A stretch of 64,000 bases of DNA from Kyrpidia spormannii. GTDB lineage: Bacteria > Bacillota > Bacilli > Kyrpidiales > Kyrpidiaceae. The position numbers and the translations under genes are program-made. The notes beneath the pieces were generated by a model, which saw only the letters and a list, made by a program, of their open reading frames with translations, was not told where the DNA came from and made no database searches. This document shows positions 34,978 through 43,321 of the stretch, in pieces. Position 1 is the stretch's first letter, and each line of letters begins with the position of its first letter. The stretch spans positions 744,001 through 808,000 of the forward strand of contig NZ_CP024955.1 of NCBI RefSeq assembly GCF_002804065.1. The letters are read 5' to 3'.

Positions 34978-35398
34978 GTCTGATGATATCCTCCCTTTGT
35001 ACTTCGGCATAGCTGGTGGGAGTTTCCCACAGGCGCACCCGTTCGAGGTTCACATCGGTGGCCAGGGGAGTCTGCCGCAGGGCTTTGGCGAGCTCTTCAT
35101 AGAGAAACACCACGAGATTTTCCGCCGTGGTGTTGAAGGGAACCTCGTCGTTGAGATAGCGGTGGTCGAACCGCTCAAGGACCACCCGCTCAACCAGGGC
35201 TTTAATCTCATTAAAATCAATGACAAGTCCCCGGGGATCCGGGTGTCCTTTGATCTCGACCTCCAAACGATAGGTGTGTCCATGCAATTGGGCACATTTT
35301 CCCTCGTAGGCTTCGAGGCGGTGTGCGGCATCAAAGGTGAATTGTTTCACAACGGAAACCGGTAGCGCACGGTAACGAAGCGGGTTCTGTGCAACCAC
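34964..35398 (-). CDS. queD: 6-carboxy-5,6,7,8-tetrahydropterin synthase
   Basis: Converts 7,8-dihydroneopterin triphosphate to 6-carboxytetrahydropterin. 144 aa with zinc ligands His26 (FDAAHRL), His39 and His41 (LHGHTY) and catalytic Cys35 (KCAQ). The GTG chosen follows SD AGGGAGG; an ATG seven codons upstream has no SD. First gene of queDEC. The preQ0 reductase gene queF and a preQ1 riboswitch were not found in the window. Confidence 0.93.
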   Translation of the reverse strand: MVAQNPLRYRALPVSVVKQFTFDAAHRLEAYEGKCAQLHGHTYRLEVEIKGHPDPRGLVIDFNEIKALVERVVLERFDHRYLNDEVPFNTTAENLVVFLYEELAKALRQTPLATDVNLERVRLWETPTSYAEVQREDIIRRETE

Positions 35399-35458
35399 GA
35401 TACCCACCTCCCTTTCCATGATAGCCTGTGTCGAGTCTTTCGTCCATATGTGAACCCT

Positions 35459-36214
35459 CTAGATGGGCCAGCCGAGAAGATCCCTCACCACCACGCTGGC
35501 CAGGATCATCCCGGCCACCGGGGGAACAAAGGCAAGACTGGCCGGGGGCATGGCGGACTTTCTCGTACGGGCGGCGGCCCGCTCTTCCGGGGTCAACATC
35601 CGGGCGAGCACGTCGAGCCTCGGTTCCCGCGGCTGTTCATCAGAACAGACGACGCGTACCCCGGAGACGATGCCGCGCTTGCGCAGTTCACGGCGCACGA
35701 CCTTGGCGATGGGATCCACTCGGGTTTCCGATAGATCCACCACCCGAAACCGCGTCGGGTCGATTTTGTTTGCGGCTCCCATGCTGGAGACCACGCGGAC
35801 ATCACGCCTGATGCAGGATTCGATTAAGTCGATTTTGGCGCTGATCGTATCCATGGCGTCCACCACGTAGTCGGGTTGGTGGCGAAACAGCGCTTCCTCG
35901 TTATTTCTGGCAAGGCGCGTCTGTACGGTAACGACGTCGCACCCGGGGTGGATGCGGGCGATCCGCTCTTTCATGACTTCGACTTTGGGACGCCCGACCG
36001 TGTCGATCAGGGCGGGGATTTGCCGATTGATATTGGTAATGTCCACGGTATCGGGATCGAAGAGGATCAGGCGACCGATACCGGTGCGCGCCAAAGCTTC
36101 CGCTGTAAAGGAGCCGACGCCGCCCAAACCGATGACCGCCACGGTGCTCTTGGCCATGACGTCAAGCCCTTCCGGGCCGATGACCAACTCCGTTCTGGAG
36201 AATGAATGCAGCAT
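35459..36214 (-). CDS. tcdA: tRNA threonylcarbamoyladenosine dehydratase (ThiF/E1-like)
   Basis: Cyclises t6A37 of ANN-decoding tRNAs to ct6A using ATP. 251 aa; nucleotide-binding GLGGVGSFTAEALARTGIG (29-47), DPDTVDITNINRQ with the Arg that contacts ATP, and DAMDTISAKI are as in YgdL/TcdA. The C-terminal PPASLAFVPPVAGMILASVVV is also typical. ATG at MLHSFSR has SD AAGGAGAG; a much longer open frame upstream is not supported. Other E1-like adenylating enzymes (ThiF, MoeB) are less likely because no ThiS/MoaD gene is near. Confidence 0.85.
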   Translation of the reverse strand: MLHSFSRTELVIGPEGLDVMAKSTVAVIGLGGVGSFTAEALARTGIGRLILFDPDTVDITNINRQIPALIDTVGRPKVEVMKERIARIHPGCDVVTVQTRLARNNEEALFRHQPDYVVDAMDTISAKIDLIESCIRRDVRVVSSMGAANKIDPTRFRVVDLSETRVDPIAKVVRRELRKRGIVSGVRVVCSDEQPREPRLDVLARMLTPEERAAARTRKSAMPPASLAFVPPVAGMILASVVVRDLLGWPI

Positions 36215-36257
36215 TGATTCTCTCCTTTGCCCATCCCACCCCGAAGGCCCGGGCGGT

Positions 36258-36285
36258 TTGAGCCTGTCCGGGGGCGTGCTATACT
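36258..36285 (+). promoter_or_regulatory. Sigma-A promoter of the ArsC/Spx-like gene
   Basis: TTGAGC, 16-base spacer, TATACT, followed by the start codon 24 bases later. Divergent from tcdA. Confidence 0.6.
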
Positions 36286-36308
36286 TAAACCGGGGGAGGG
36301 TAGGGCTG

Positions 36309-36659
36309 ATGGTGACGTTTCTAGGATATCCGAGATGCGGCACCTGCCGCAAGGCCAAAGCGTGGTTGAGCGAGCAGGGCGTGCGCTTTGTCGAGCGAGA
36401 CATTGTGAAGCATCCTTTGAACCGAGAGGAACTCGGTTCTCTGGTGGCGGCGGCGGGGGTCGCCCCGGGTGAGTTGGCCAATCCCAAGGGCACGCGGTAT
36501 CGGGAACTCGGGCTCAAGGATCAGACTCTGAGCGACGAGCAGTGGTTGGCGCTGCTCAGTGAGGAGGGAAAGTTGTACAGGAGGCCGATTCTGTGGACCG
36601 ACCGTGGAGTGGTGATCGGTTTCTACCCCGATCGCTGGGTCGAAGTGCTGAAAAACTGA
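36309..36659 (+). CDS. ArsC/Spx-family thioredoxin-fold protein
   Basis: 116 aa with the CxxC pair Cys10-Cys13 (YPRCGTCRKA), the VKHPLNREEL turn, NPKGTRYRELGLKD and the RRPILWTDRG motif that holds the conserved Arg-Pro. It is closest to the YusI/YffB/Spx-like reductases of unknown substrate. True Spx is longer and has an RPI motif placed differently; a role as arsenate reductase is unproven. Good promoter and SD. Confidence 0.85.
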   Translation: MVTFLGYPRCGTCRKAKAWLSEQGVRFVERDIVKHPLNREELGSLVAAAGVAPGELANPKGTRYRELGLKDQTLSDEQWLALLSEEGKLYRRPILWTDRGVVIGFYPDRWVEVLKN

Positions 36660-36706
36660 ACCGGGTCTCGGGTATGCATGGTTGTAGAAAGATGAGGAGA
36701 ACGTGA

Positions 36707-36925
36707 ATGCCGAAGACTTGGGTGGAACGGGAGACGTGCATTGCGTGCGGAGCGTGTTCCGCGGCCTGTCCAGAGGTCTACGGAGAGGACGAGGATGGGT
36801 TTGCGTTTGTGAAGTTGCCCGGGGGCCGGGAGGGCTTCGTGGAAATTCCCGAAGAGTACGTGGCGGACGCCCGGGATGCTTTTGAAGGGTGTCCGAGCGA
36901 ATCGGTGAAATGGCAGGAGGACTGA
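36707..36925 (+). CDS. Ferredoxin, single [4Fe-4S]
   Basis: 72 aa, acidic. Cluster ligands are Cys11, Cys14, Cys17 (CIACGAC) and Cys62 (GCPSES); Cys21 is an extra cysteine that in similar Bacillus ferredoxins can form a disulfide. Electron carrier in the cytosol; the korAB-encoded oxidoreductase in this window is one possible partner, though 21 kb away. SD GAGGAGAA. Confidence 0.92.
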   Translation: MPKTWVERETCIACGACSAACPEVYGEDEDGFAFVKLPGGREGFVEIPEEYVADARDAFEGCPSESVKWQED

Positions 36926-36969
36926 TTCCGCCCGGCCGATGATCCCGGGGAATGTGAGGGGGTGATGAG

Positions 36970-37530
36970 GTGGGCAGGTATTTTTGGGGGATCGGCCTCC
37001 CGGAGGAAATCGGGGCGCGAATCGAGGCGTGGGCGGCGGACCAAGGGGCGGCCATTCCGGTCAAACGGTGGTATCATCGCAGGCAGTTTCATATCACACT
37101 GCTTTTTTTTGGCGATCTTATCGATGACAAGCTGGATTCGGCCGATGGAGCGGCCCGGGAGACGGCTAAAAAAACGGCCCCTTTTGACCTCGTCCTCGGG
37201 AGCCTTGGGACGTTTAACCGGAGTAAGGTCGTTTGGCTCGGAATCCGGCCCAACCCGAACTTGATGGCCCTGCGACAAAGCCTGTGGGAGGCCGCCACCG
37301 CCCTGGGGGCTTCGGGTAACGACCGGCCTGCTTATCGTCCCCACCTCACCTTGGGCCGCCTGTCCCTCCCCTGGGAGCCAGCCGGCTCCCGGGCTCCGGA
37401 TACCGAGGAGCTGGCGGGGATTTCCTTCCGGGTATCGGAATTTCATCGCTATGAGTCGAGGCTTTCCCCCGCCGGTCCGGATTACCGGGCGGTGAGCAGC
37501 TTCGGGTTCCAGGCGGACCAAAATGACTAA
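36970..37530 (+). CDS. thpR: RNA 2',3'-cyclic phosphodiesterase (2H family)
   Basis: 186 aa with the two HxT catalytic motifs of the 2H phosphoesterase fold, HITL at 41-44 and HLTL at 125-128, and the typical WGIGLPEE start. ThpR/LigT hydrolyses RNA 2',3'-cyclic phosphates. GTG start with SD GGGGGTGATGAGG. It lies 44 bases behind the ferredoxin gene and may be co-transcribed. Confidence 0.9.
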   Translation: MGRYFWGIGLPEEIGARIEAWAADQGAAIPVKRWYHRRQFHITLLFFGDLIDDKLDSADGAARETAKKTAPFDLVLGSLGTFNRSKVVWLGIRPNPNLMALRQSLWEAATALGASGNDRPAYRPHLTLGRLSLPWEPAGSRAPDTEELAGISFRVSEFHRYESRLSPAGPDYRAVSSFGFQADQND

Positions 37531-37571
37531 AAAGAACACGGGGGAAGGGCGCGAACGGAGCCGAAGGACCT

Positions 37572-38534
37572 ATGAGGAATCCGTGGCATCCGTTTCGCGG
37601 ATTTTGCTGCCAGCCTGGGAGGGAAGAAAGTCTGTTCATCCATGTGACAGTTCCCGTCATCCTGATTATCGGAATCGGTTACTTATTCGGGCGTTACGGT
37701 GCAACGGATTTAACGGCTATATCAAAATTCTCCATATCCGTGTTAAGCCCGGCGTTGATCTTTAGTTTTTTAGCTCGTAATCCACTCACCCTCGGACAGA
37801 TGGCGGAAATGACGGCCGCCGTGTTGTTGTTTACCGCCGCCATGGCAGGTATCACTTGGCTGGTCATCCGGGTCCTGGGGATGAAGACATTTTTGATGCC
37901 CGCGTTGATGACCACAGTGTTTCCCAACACGGGGAATTACGGTCTTCCCATCTTGCTTTTCGCCTACGGGCAAGAAGCTTTTTCCTTGGGCGTCATTATT
38001 GTGGTGTTGAACTTTGTCCTGATGTATACGCTGGGCGTCTATTTTGCTTCCTTGGAGCAGTCCGATTGGCGGAGGGCCGCGGCCGATGTGTTCCGCCTGC
38101 CCACCACCTATGCAGCTGTGGTGGGCCTTGCCGTGAATGTGCTACATATCCCCATTCCTGATTTTATTTATGATCCGATCAAGATGATCGGAGATGCAAT
38201 GATTCCCGTTGTGATGTTGATTTTGGGAATGCAACTGGTCCACGTCAAACCCAGGGGAGACGTTCTTCCGGCGGCGGTATCCAGTTTGGTTCGGCTTCTC
38301 GCGTCCCCGGCCGTCATGGTCGGTATCTGCTATTTGCTCGGCATCGGCGGCTTGACGGCGAAGATACTGGTGGTGCAGAATTCCATGCCCACGGCGGTGA
38401 TTATGACCATGATCGCCGCCCAGTACCGAACCCGCCCGGATTTTGTCGCCGGCACCACATTTTTGTCCACCGTGATAAGTTTTGCCACCGTAACCGGGCT
38501 CTTGTACGGGGTGAATTGGCTGTTTGGTTCGTGA
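37572..38534 (+). CDS. AEC-family (auxin efflux carrier-like) transporter
   Basis: About 320 aa with ten predicted helices in two five-helix repeats. Family features are PVILIIGIGYLFGRYG, SPALIFSFLA, FPNTGNYGLPI and the late QNSMPTAVIMTMIA. Bacterial members move malate, malonate or amino acids. The first 20 residues from the ATG are hydrophilic and unlike the family; a start nearer the first helix (for example GTG at 37644) is possible. Ends in a strong hairpin. Confidence 0.85.
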   Translation: MRNPWHPFRGFCCQPGREESLFIHVTVPVILIIGIGYLFGRYGATDLTAISKFSISVLSPALIFSFLARNPLTLGQMAEMTAAVLLFTAAMAGITWLVIRVLGMKTFLMPALMTTVFPNTGNYGLPILLFAYGQEAFSLGVIIVVLNFVLMYTLGVYFASLEQSDWRRAAADVFRLPTTYAAVVGLAVNVLHIPIPDFIYDPIKMIGDAMIPVVMLILGMQLVHVKPRGDVLPAAVSSLVRLLASPAVMVGICYLLGIGGLTAKILVVQNSMPTAVIMTMIAAQYRTRPDFVAGTTFLSTVISFATVTGLLYGVNWLFGS

Positions 38535-38553
38535 GGCGGTATTCAGAAGAACG

Positions 38554-38584
38554 GGGGAAGAGACGGGACACCCGTCTTTTCCCC
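38554..38584. terminator. Bidirectional terminator between the AEC and MBL genes
   Basis: A 14-bp stem (GGGGAAGAGACGGG / CCCGTCTTTTCCCC, one G-U pair) with a three-base loop between convergent genes. Confidence 0.75.
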
Positions 38585-38592
38585 AGGAGGAT

Positions 38593-39525
38593 TTAGCGAT
38601 TCGAATACCAGTGGAGTAATCCCATGGCATTGAGAAGCATGTCATCGTCCAGGAATGCGTCAGTGCGGGGGGTACCGACTGTTTGTTTCATATCATCCAA
38701 GGCGAAAGATTTCAGGTGACGAGCCATCTCTGCAAGGGCGATGTCCGGCCGATACACCTTCTCGGTCAACTGGGCTACAGCGTCCACCAACCGCTCGGTT
38801 TCGTCGAACACCCAGTCCACCGCATCGGTGGCGCCAAAATGGCCTAAGAACACTTTGGCCGGTCGCAAAGATCGCAAAAGGGCCACCGATTCGTGCGTTG
38901 CATTAGGATCAAAATCCACCGGGGTAGTGGTCGGGAACAAGTAGTCCCGGTCGAGTCCGGTCAACTTCCGATGATAGCGAATCCCCGTCGTGTCCCCGGT
39001 GAACACCCCTCGACTCACCGGGTCAAAAATGCTGATATGGTGTTTCGCGTGTCCAGGGGTGTGATAAAAGGTTAATTTCCGGCTGCCGAGGTCGAGGGTC
39101 CCTCCGTGATCCGCGGCGATGAGGCGATCGGCGGGAACTGGGAGAACCTCCCCGAACAAAGACTCCAGTCTGTCCCCGTAGACGGCCCGGGCGCCGGCCA
39201 CCAGCCGGGTGGGGTCTGCCAGGTGGCGGATCCCCCGGGGGTGAACCACCACTTTGGCCTTCGGACAGACAGCCGCCAGACTACCGGCGCTCCCGGCGTG
39301 ATCCAGGTGGATATGCGTGAGGAGGATATAATCAATCGCGTCGAGCGACAGACCCACCTCCTGGATTCCAGCAGTGATTTGCGGTAGAGATAGACTGCCT
39401 CCGGTTTCAATGATGGCGTTTTTTTCTCCGGGAAGAATGTACGAACCCGTGCGGCCGGACAAGCCGCGTTCCATCAGATCCACCATCCAGATTCCGTCTC
39501 CGAGATCGAATAATGAGCGGTTCAA
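38593..39525 (-). CDS. MBL-fold metallo-hydrolase
   Basis: 310 aa. Metal motif THIHLDHAG (His71, His73, Asp75, His76) is followed by further ligands in HTPGHAKHH and FTGDTTG and a late LGHFGATD. The metallo-beta-lactamase fold covers glyoxalase II, lactonase and RNase types; the substrate is unknown. TTG start with SD AAGGGAG. Divergence from ftsW-type gene is none: both lie on the minus strand with 122 bases between. Confidence 0.85.
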   Translation of the reverse strand: MNRSLFDLGDGIWMVDLMERGLSGRTGSYILPGEKNAIIETGGSLSLPQITAGIQEVGLSLDAIDYILLTHIHLDHAGSAGSLAAVCPKAKVVVHPRGIRHLADPTRLVAGARAVYGDRLESLFGEVLPVPADRLIAADHGGTLDLGSRKLTFYHTPGHAKHHISIFDPVSRGVFTGDTTGIRYHRKLTGLDRDYLFPTTTPVDFDPNATHESVALLRSLRPAKVFLGHFGATDAVDWVFDETERLVDAVAQLTEKVYRPDIALAEMARHLKSFALDDMKQTVGTPRTDAFLDDDMLLNAMGLLHWYSNR

Positions 39526-39647
39526 CAGGCAAGACTCCCTTCCGTGGTAAAATCCGCGCGCAGGTCAAAGCGCGGCGACCGGGCTGGGCGTACGGGGTCG
39601 CCCGCCGACAGGTTACCTTCATTGTACCACGGCCACCCTCCCGTCCT

Positions 39648-40802
39648 TTAACCCGAAGCGGGCCGCCGGTTGGGACCTGGAGAAGTGTAGGCGGCCTCCG
39701 GCACCTCCCCGGTGCGGGTATACCTCGAAATGTTTAACAGCATCCCCGAAGCGGCCAGCTTGATCAACAAGGAACTACCCCCATAACTGATGAAGGGAAG
39801 CGGGACTCCGGTGACGGGGAGGATTCCCGTCACCGCCCCGAGGTTAATGAAAGTGCTCAGTCCGATCATGGCCGTGATGCCCCCGGCGGTCAAAGACAAA
39901 AAGCGATCCGGAACATGCAGGGAAATCCACAACCCCCGCCAAACGTACAGGGCAAAGAGCGTCACCAGGGCAATGGCCCCGATGGCACCCAGCTCCTCGG
40001 CGATGACGGCGAAGATAAAATCTGTGTGGGATTCAGGGAGCCACAGATATTTTCCGATTCCATAACCGAGCCCCCGCCCGAACCACCCGCCGGAGGCAAA
40101 GGCGTAAAACGCTTGGATCATCTGGTAGCCGTCCCCGTGGGCGTCTTTCCACGGGTTGAGAAACACTGTGAGCCGGGCCAGGCGATACGGTTCGAGCAGG
40201 ATCAACAGGCCGATTCCCAGGCCGCCGGCCGCGACCAGGGCGGCGAGGTACCGAAGCGGTGTGCCCGCCAGAAATAATAAGGAAAACACGGTGCCCATGA
40301 TGATCATCCCCGTTCCGAGATCCGGTTCGAGCATGATCAGCATGAAAACCACAAACGCAATGACCAGGGGCGGCATCATGGACCGCCGGAATTCCATGAG
40401 ATGATGCTGGCTCTTATCGAGAAGATAGGCGCTGTACAAGATGACCGCCAGGCTGGCCAACTCCGAAGGCTGGAGGTTGATCGGGCCCAGATCCAGCCAC
40501 CGCCGGGCGCCGTTGACCGAGGTTCCCACGTGGGGGATGGCCACCATCACCAACAGTAAAAGGCTCACGACGAAAAGCGGCTTAGTCAATCGCCGAAGCC
40601 CCTGGGCACTTTGTTTCATGAACAGAAACAGGAGGATGAACCCCAGCCCCGCCCAAATGCATTGGCGCACAAAAAAATACGACGCCTGCCCGTACAGGGT
40701 GACCGCTGTCACGCTACTCGCGCTGTAGACCATGGTCAGGCCTCCACCGACTAGACACAGGATGAGAAAAAACAACAGAAAATCCGGGCGGTGTCTCTGC
40801 AT
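39648..40802 (-). CDS. SEDS-family peptidoglycan glycosyltransferase (FtsW/SpoVE/RodA type)
   Basis: 384 aa with ten membrane helices. SEDS proteins polymerise lipid II with a partner class B PBP. Seen: the start FLLFFLILCLVGGGLTMVYSAS, WLDLGPINLQPSE, MLEPDLGTGMII, ASGGWFGRGLGYG, ESHTDFIFAVIAEELG and PFISYGGSSLL, the set found in FtsW and SpoVE. It stands outside a division cluster, so whether it is the vegetative FtsW or the sporulation SpoVE cannot be decided. SD GGGAGG. Confidence 0.88.
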   Translation of the reverse strand: MQRHRPDFLLFFLILCLVGGGLTMVYSASSVTAVTLYGQASYFFVRQCIWAGLGFILLFLFMKQSAQGLRRLTKPLFVVSLLLLVMVAIPHVGTSVNGARRWLDLGPINLQPSELASLAVILYSAYLLDKSQHHLMEFRRSMMPPLVIAFVVFMLIMLEPDLGTGMIIMGTVFSLLFLAGTPLRYLAALVAAGGLGIGLLILLEPYRLARLTVFLNPWKDAHGDGYQMIQAFYAFASGGWFGRGLGYGIGKYLWLPESHTDFIFAVIAEELGAIGAIALVTLFALYVWRGLWISLHVPDRFLSLTAGGITAMIGLSTFINLGAVTGILPVTGVPLPFISYGGSSLLIKLAASGMLLNISRYTRTGEVPEAAYTSPGPNRRPASG

Positions 40803-40865
40803 CCTCGGCTTCCCTCCCCGTTCCCTGTCTCTACATTCGACGCCGGGACGAACAGTTCCTGTTGT

Positions 40866-40895
40866 TTGCCCTGGATTTCTGCGCTGCCGTATAAT
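40866..40895 (+). promoter_or_regulatory. Sigma-A promoter of the DUF1802 gene
   Basis: TTGCCC, 18-base spacer, TATAAT, 31 bases before the GTG start. Confidence 0.65.
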
Positions 40896-40926
40896 GGGGC
40901 CAGAACGGGGAGGAGGTGCGGTTTGC

Positions 40927-41571
40927 GTGTTAAAGGTAAAGGAATATACTCCGATCTCGTCCTCGGACGGCGTTATGCATCGTGACGCCGGGGTGGCGGA
41001 CGGATTGGCGTTAAAAGAGTGGGCGGTGGCGATTCGGGCTCTGGACGCAGGGGATCAAATCCTCCTTTTGCGAAAAGGAGGGATCGTCGAGGAAACGAAA
41101 GATTTTCGCGTCCGGGGGACGAGCTTTTTTCTATATCCCACCTATGAGCATCAGAAGAAAGAGTTGGTGAAACCTGGGTGGCACAGGCAATTAGAAGAGA
41201 CCCTCCGGGACAGGGAAGTGCCACCCACAGAAGTGGAAATTACCCACGCCGCCCGGGTGGTGGAAGATATTGAGCTACAAGATGAGGCGGCCTTGGCCAA
41301 CCTCGTCGATTTGCACATCTGGACCGAAGACTACGCCAGCCAGCGCCTGCACTGGCGCCCCTATAAGCCTTTGCACGTGTTGGCCGTGCGGGTTTATCGT
41401 TTGGATGAGCCCCGAATCCTGCCGGTGCGGGAGACTTATCTCGGGTGCACGTCTTGGATCCGGCTTGAAGATCAGGTGTCTTCCCGGGGAGTCCCGGTTC
41501 TCGGTGACCAGGAGTTTCGGGAGCGGCTGGAGGCCGTACATCGGCGGGTGGGGTGGGCCGGTACGCCGTGA
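40927..41571 (+). CDS. DUF1802-family protein
   Basis: 214 aa. Family blocks are LKEWAVAIRALDAGDQILLLRKGGI, FRVRGTSFFLYPTYEHQ and HWRPYKPLHVLAVRVYRL. DUF1802 proteins are found in Bacillota and cyanobacteria and have no known function. The sequence is soluble, rich in charged residues and Trp, with no catalytic motif that I can name. GTG start with SD GGAGG at ten bases; monocistronic. Confidence 0.8.
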   Translation: MLKVKEYTPISSSDGVMHRDAGVADGLALKEWAVAIRALDAGDQILLLRKGGIVEETKDFRVRGTSFFLYPTYEHQKKELVKPGWHRQLEETLRDREVPPTEVEITHAARVVEDIELQDEAALANLVDLHIWTEDYASQRLHWRPYKPLHVLAVRVYRLDEPRILPVRETYLGCTSWIRLEDQVSSRGVPVLGDQEFRERLEAVHRRVGWAGTP

Positions 41572-41636
41572 CGAGCTCCGACGCTCCTTTTGTCGGTGCT
41601 TCTCGGCAGCGCGGCAAAAAAATTTCTTAGCATGTG

Positions 41637-41653
41637 TGTTAGATTATCTAACA
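41637..41653. promoter_or_regulatory. Perfect GlnR/TnrA box upstream of glnA
   Basis: TGTTAGATTATCTAACA fits TGTNA-N7-TNACA completely and is a perfect palindrome. Its centre lies about 52 bases upstream of the predicted transcription start, a position used by GlnR for repression and by TnrA for activation in Bacillus. Confidence 0.85.
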
Positions 41654-41660
41654 CAAACAG

Positions 41661-41690
41661 TTGACCTTTCTTTCACTCCCATCGTATAAT
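41661..41690 (+). promoter_or_regulatory. Sigma-A promoter of glnA
   Basis: TTGACC, 18-base spacer, TATAAT, 31 bases before the ATG. Confidence 0.85.
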
Positions 41691-41721
41691 AGCCACAACG
41701 TTGGGAATGGGAGAGAGGAAG

Positions 41722-43146
41722 ATGACTGTACAAGACGTGTTGGATTTGATCCGCGACAAAGGGATCAAAATGGTCGATTTTCGCATTGTGGACGTCCCCG
41801 GTCGGCAGCATCATGTGACGGTCCCGGCGACCCACGTGGACGAGGAGACCCTGCGGCGGGGCTTGCCTTTTGACGGGTCCAGCATCCAAGGGTTTCGGGG
41901 GATCGAAGAAAGTGACATGGTCATGCGGCCGGACCTGGATACCGCCTTCGTGGATCCCTTCACCAAGGTCCCCACTCTGAACCTGATGTGCGATGTATAC
42001 GAACCGAGCGGTATTCGGTACGATCGGGATCCCCGGTTTATCGCCCAGAAAGCCGAGGCGTATCTCGAACGAACGGGAGTGGCGGACAGGGCGTATTTTG
42101 GTCCGGAATTAGAGTTTTTCGTTTTTGACGACGTGCGGTTCGACACCGGGCAAAACGGCGCGTTCTATGCGGTGGATTCCGAGGAGGGGATTTGGAACAG
42201 CGGAAAAAGCGGGGAAGCGAATCTGGGCTACAAGATCCGCAACAAAAGCGGATATTTTCCCGTGGCGCCTTCGGACACCCAGCAGGATCTGCGCTCGGAG
42301 ATCGTTCTCGCATTGGAGGAAGCCGGGCTTCCGGTGGAGCGGCATCACCACGAGGTCGCCACCGCCGGGCAGGCAGAGATTAACTTCCGGTTCGATACGC
42401 TCACCAAAACGGCGGATCATGTCCTGTTATACAAGTATATCGTCCGGAATGTCGCCCGGAAGTACGGAAAGGTCGCCACTTTCATGCCCAAGCCCCTCTT
42501 TGGCGACAATGGGTCCGGGATGCACGTCCACCAGAGCCTCTTCCGGGGTGAGGTGCCGCTGTTCTACCAGGAAGGAGCCTACGCCAGCCTCAGTGAGACG
42601 GCACTGCAGTACATCGCCGGGATTCTTTATCACGCTCCGGCTATTCTCGCTTTCTCGAATGCGAGTACCAATTCGTACAAGCGATTGGTCCCCGGGTTTG
42701 AGGCTCCAGTGAACCTGGTGTTTTCTCAGGGCAACCGCAGTGCCGCTATCCGGGTCCCCGTGGCGGGGGTTACCCCGAAAGCCGCCCGCATCGAATTCCG
42801 GACGCCAGATTCGACTTCGAACCCTTATCTGGCCTTTGCCGCTATGTTGATGGCCGGGTTGGACGGCATCCAGAAAAGGATGGATCCCAAAGCTCTGGGT
42901 TACGGTCCTTTGGACAAGAATATCTATGAATTGTCTCCGGCGGAGAAGGAAGGGATCCGCAGTGTGCCCGGATCTTACAGCGAGGCTTTGGCGGCGCTTG
43001 AGGCGGATCACGAGTTTCTCCTGGCGGGAGACGTGTTCAGCGAAGATTTCATTCACAACTGGATCGAGCTGAAAAAGACCAGCGAAGTCGAGCAGGTGGC
43101 CATCCGGCCGCATCCGTACGAGTTTTACCTTTACTTCGATCTATAA
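41722..43146 (+). CDS. glnA: Glutamine synthetase, long GSI-beta-like form
   Basis: Makes glutamine from glutamate, ammonia and ATP. 474 aa with FDGSSIQGF, FGPELEFFVFD, HHHEVATAGQAEI, NGSGMHVHQS (ATP/Glu region), NRSAAIRVP and EFRTPDSTSNPYL. It carries the roughly 25-residue insertion (DEEGIWNSG to PVAPSDTQQD region) and the KNIYELSPAE site that mark GSI-beta enzymes; the Tyr there aligns with the adenylylation Tyr of E. coli (KNLYDL). Classic Bacillus GlnA is a 444-aa GSI-alpha enzyme. No glnR gene lies next to it, although a GlnR/TnrA box does. The ATG with SD GAGAGGAAG was preferred to one seven codons upstream. Confidence 0.95.
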   Translation: MTVQDVLDLIRDKGIKMVDFRIVDVPGRQHHVTVPATHVDEETLRRGLPFDGSSIQGFRGIEESDMVMRPDLDTAFVDPFTKVPTLNLMCDVYEPSGIRYDRDPRFIAQKAEAYLERTGVADRAYFGPELEFFVFDDVRFDTGQNGAFYAVDSEEGIWNSGKSGEANLGYKIRNKSGYFPVAPSDTQQDLRSEIVLALEEAGLPVERHHHEVATAGQAEINFRFDTLTKTADHVLLYKYIVRNVARKYGKVATFMPKPLFGDNGSGMHVHQSLFRGEVPLFYQEGAYASLSETALQYIAGILYHAPAILAFSNASTNSYKRLVPGFEAPVNLVFSQGNRSAAIRVPVAGVTPKAARIEFRTPDSTSNPYLAFAAMLMAGLDGIQKRMDPKALGYGPLDKNIYELSPAEKEGIRSVPGSYSEALAALEADHEFLLAGDVFSEDFIHNWIELKKTSEVEQVAIRPHPYEFYLYFDL

Positions 43147-43203
43147 AACCCAAGTGGAACCGGTGTACAAACCGGCATCGTCTTGCGCAACGGCACCTGG
43201 GGT

Positions 43204-43236
43204 GGGAGAGGCAGAAGCGGCCTTTCTCGCCCTTTT
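43204..43236 (+). terminator. Probable terminator of glnA
   Basis: Stem GAGAGGC / GCC-TT-TCTC with a two-base bulge, then GCCCTTTTTG. Imperfect but well placed between glnA and the next gene. Confidence 0.45.
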
Positions 43237-43321
43237 TGTTTTCGGCTTTCCCGGGTCCCATTTCCCTTGCGGGTTCCATATCATGATAGCGTGAGCGCAA
43301 AGGGACTGGGGAGGGAGCGCC

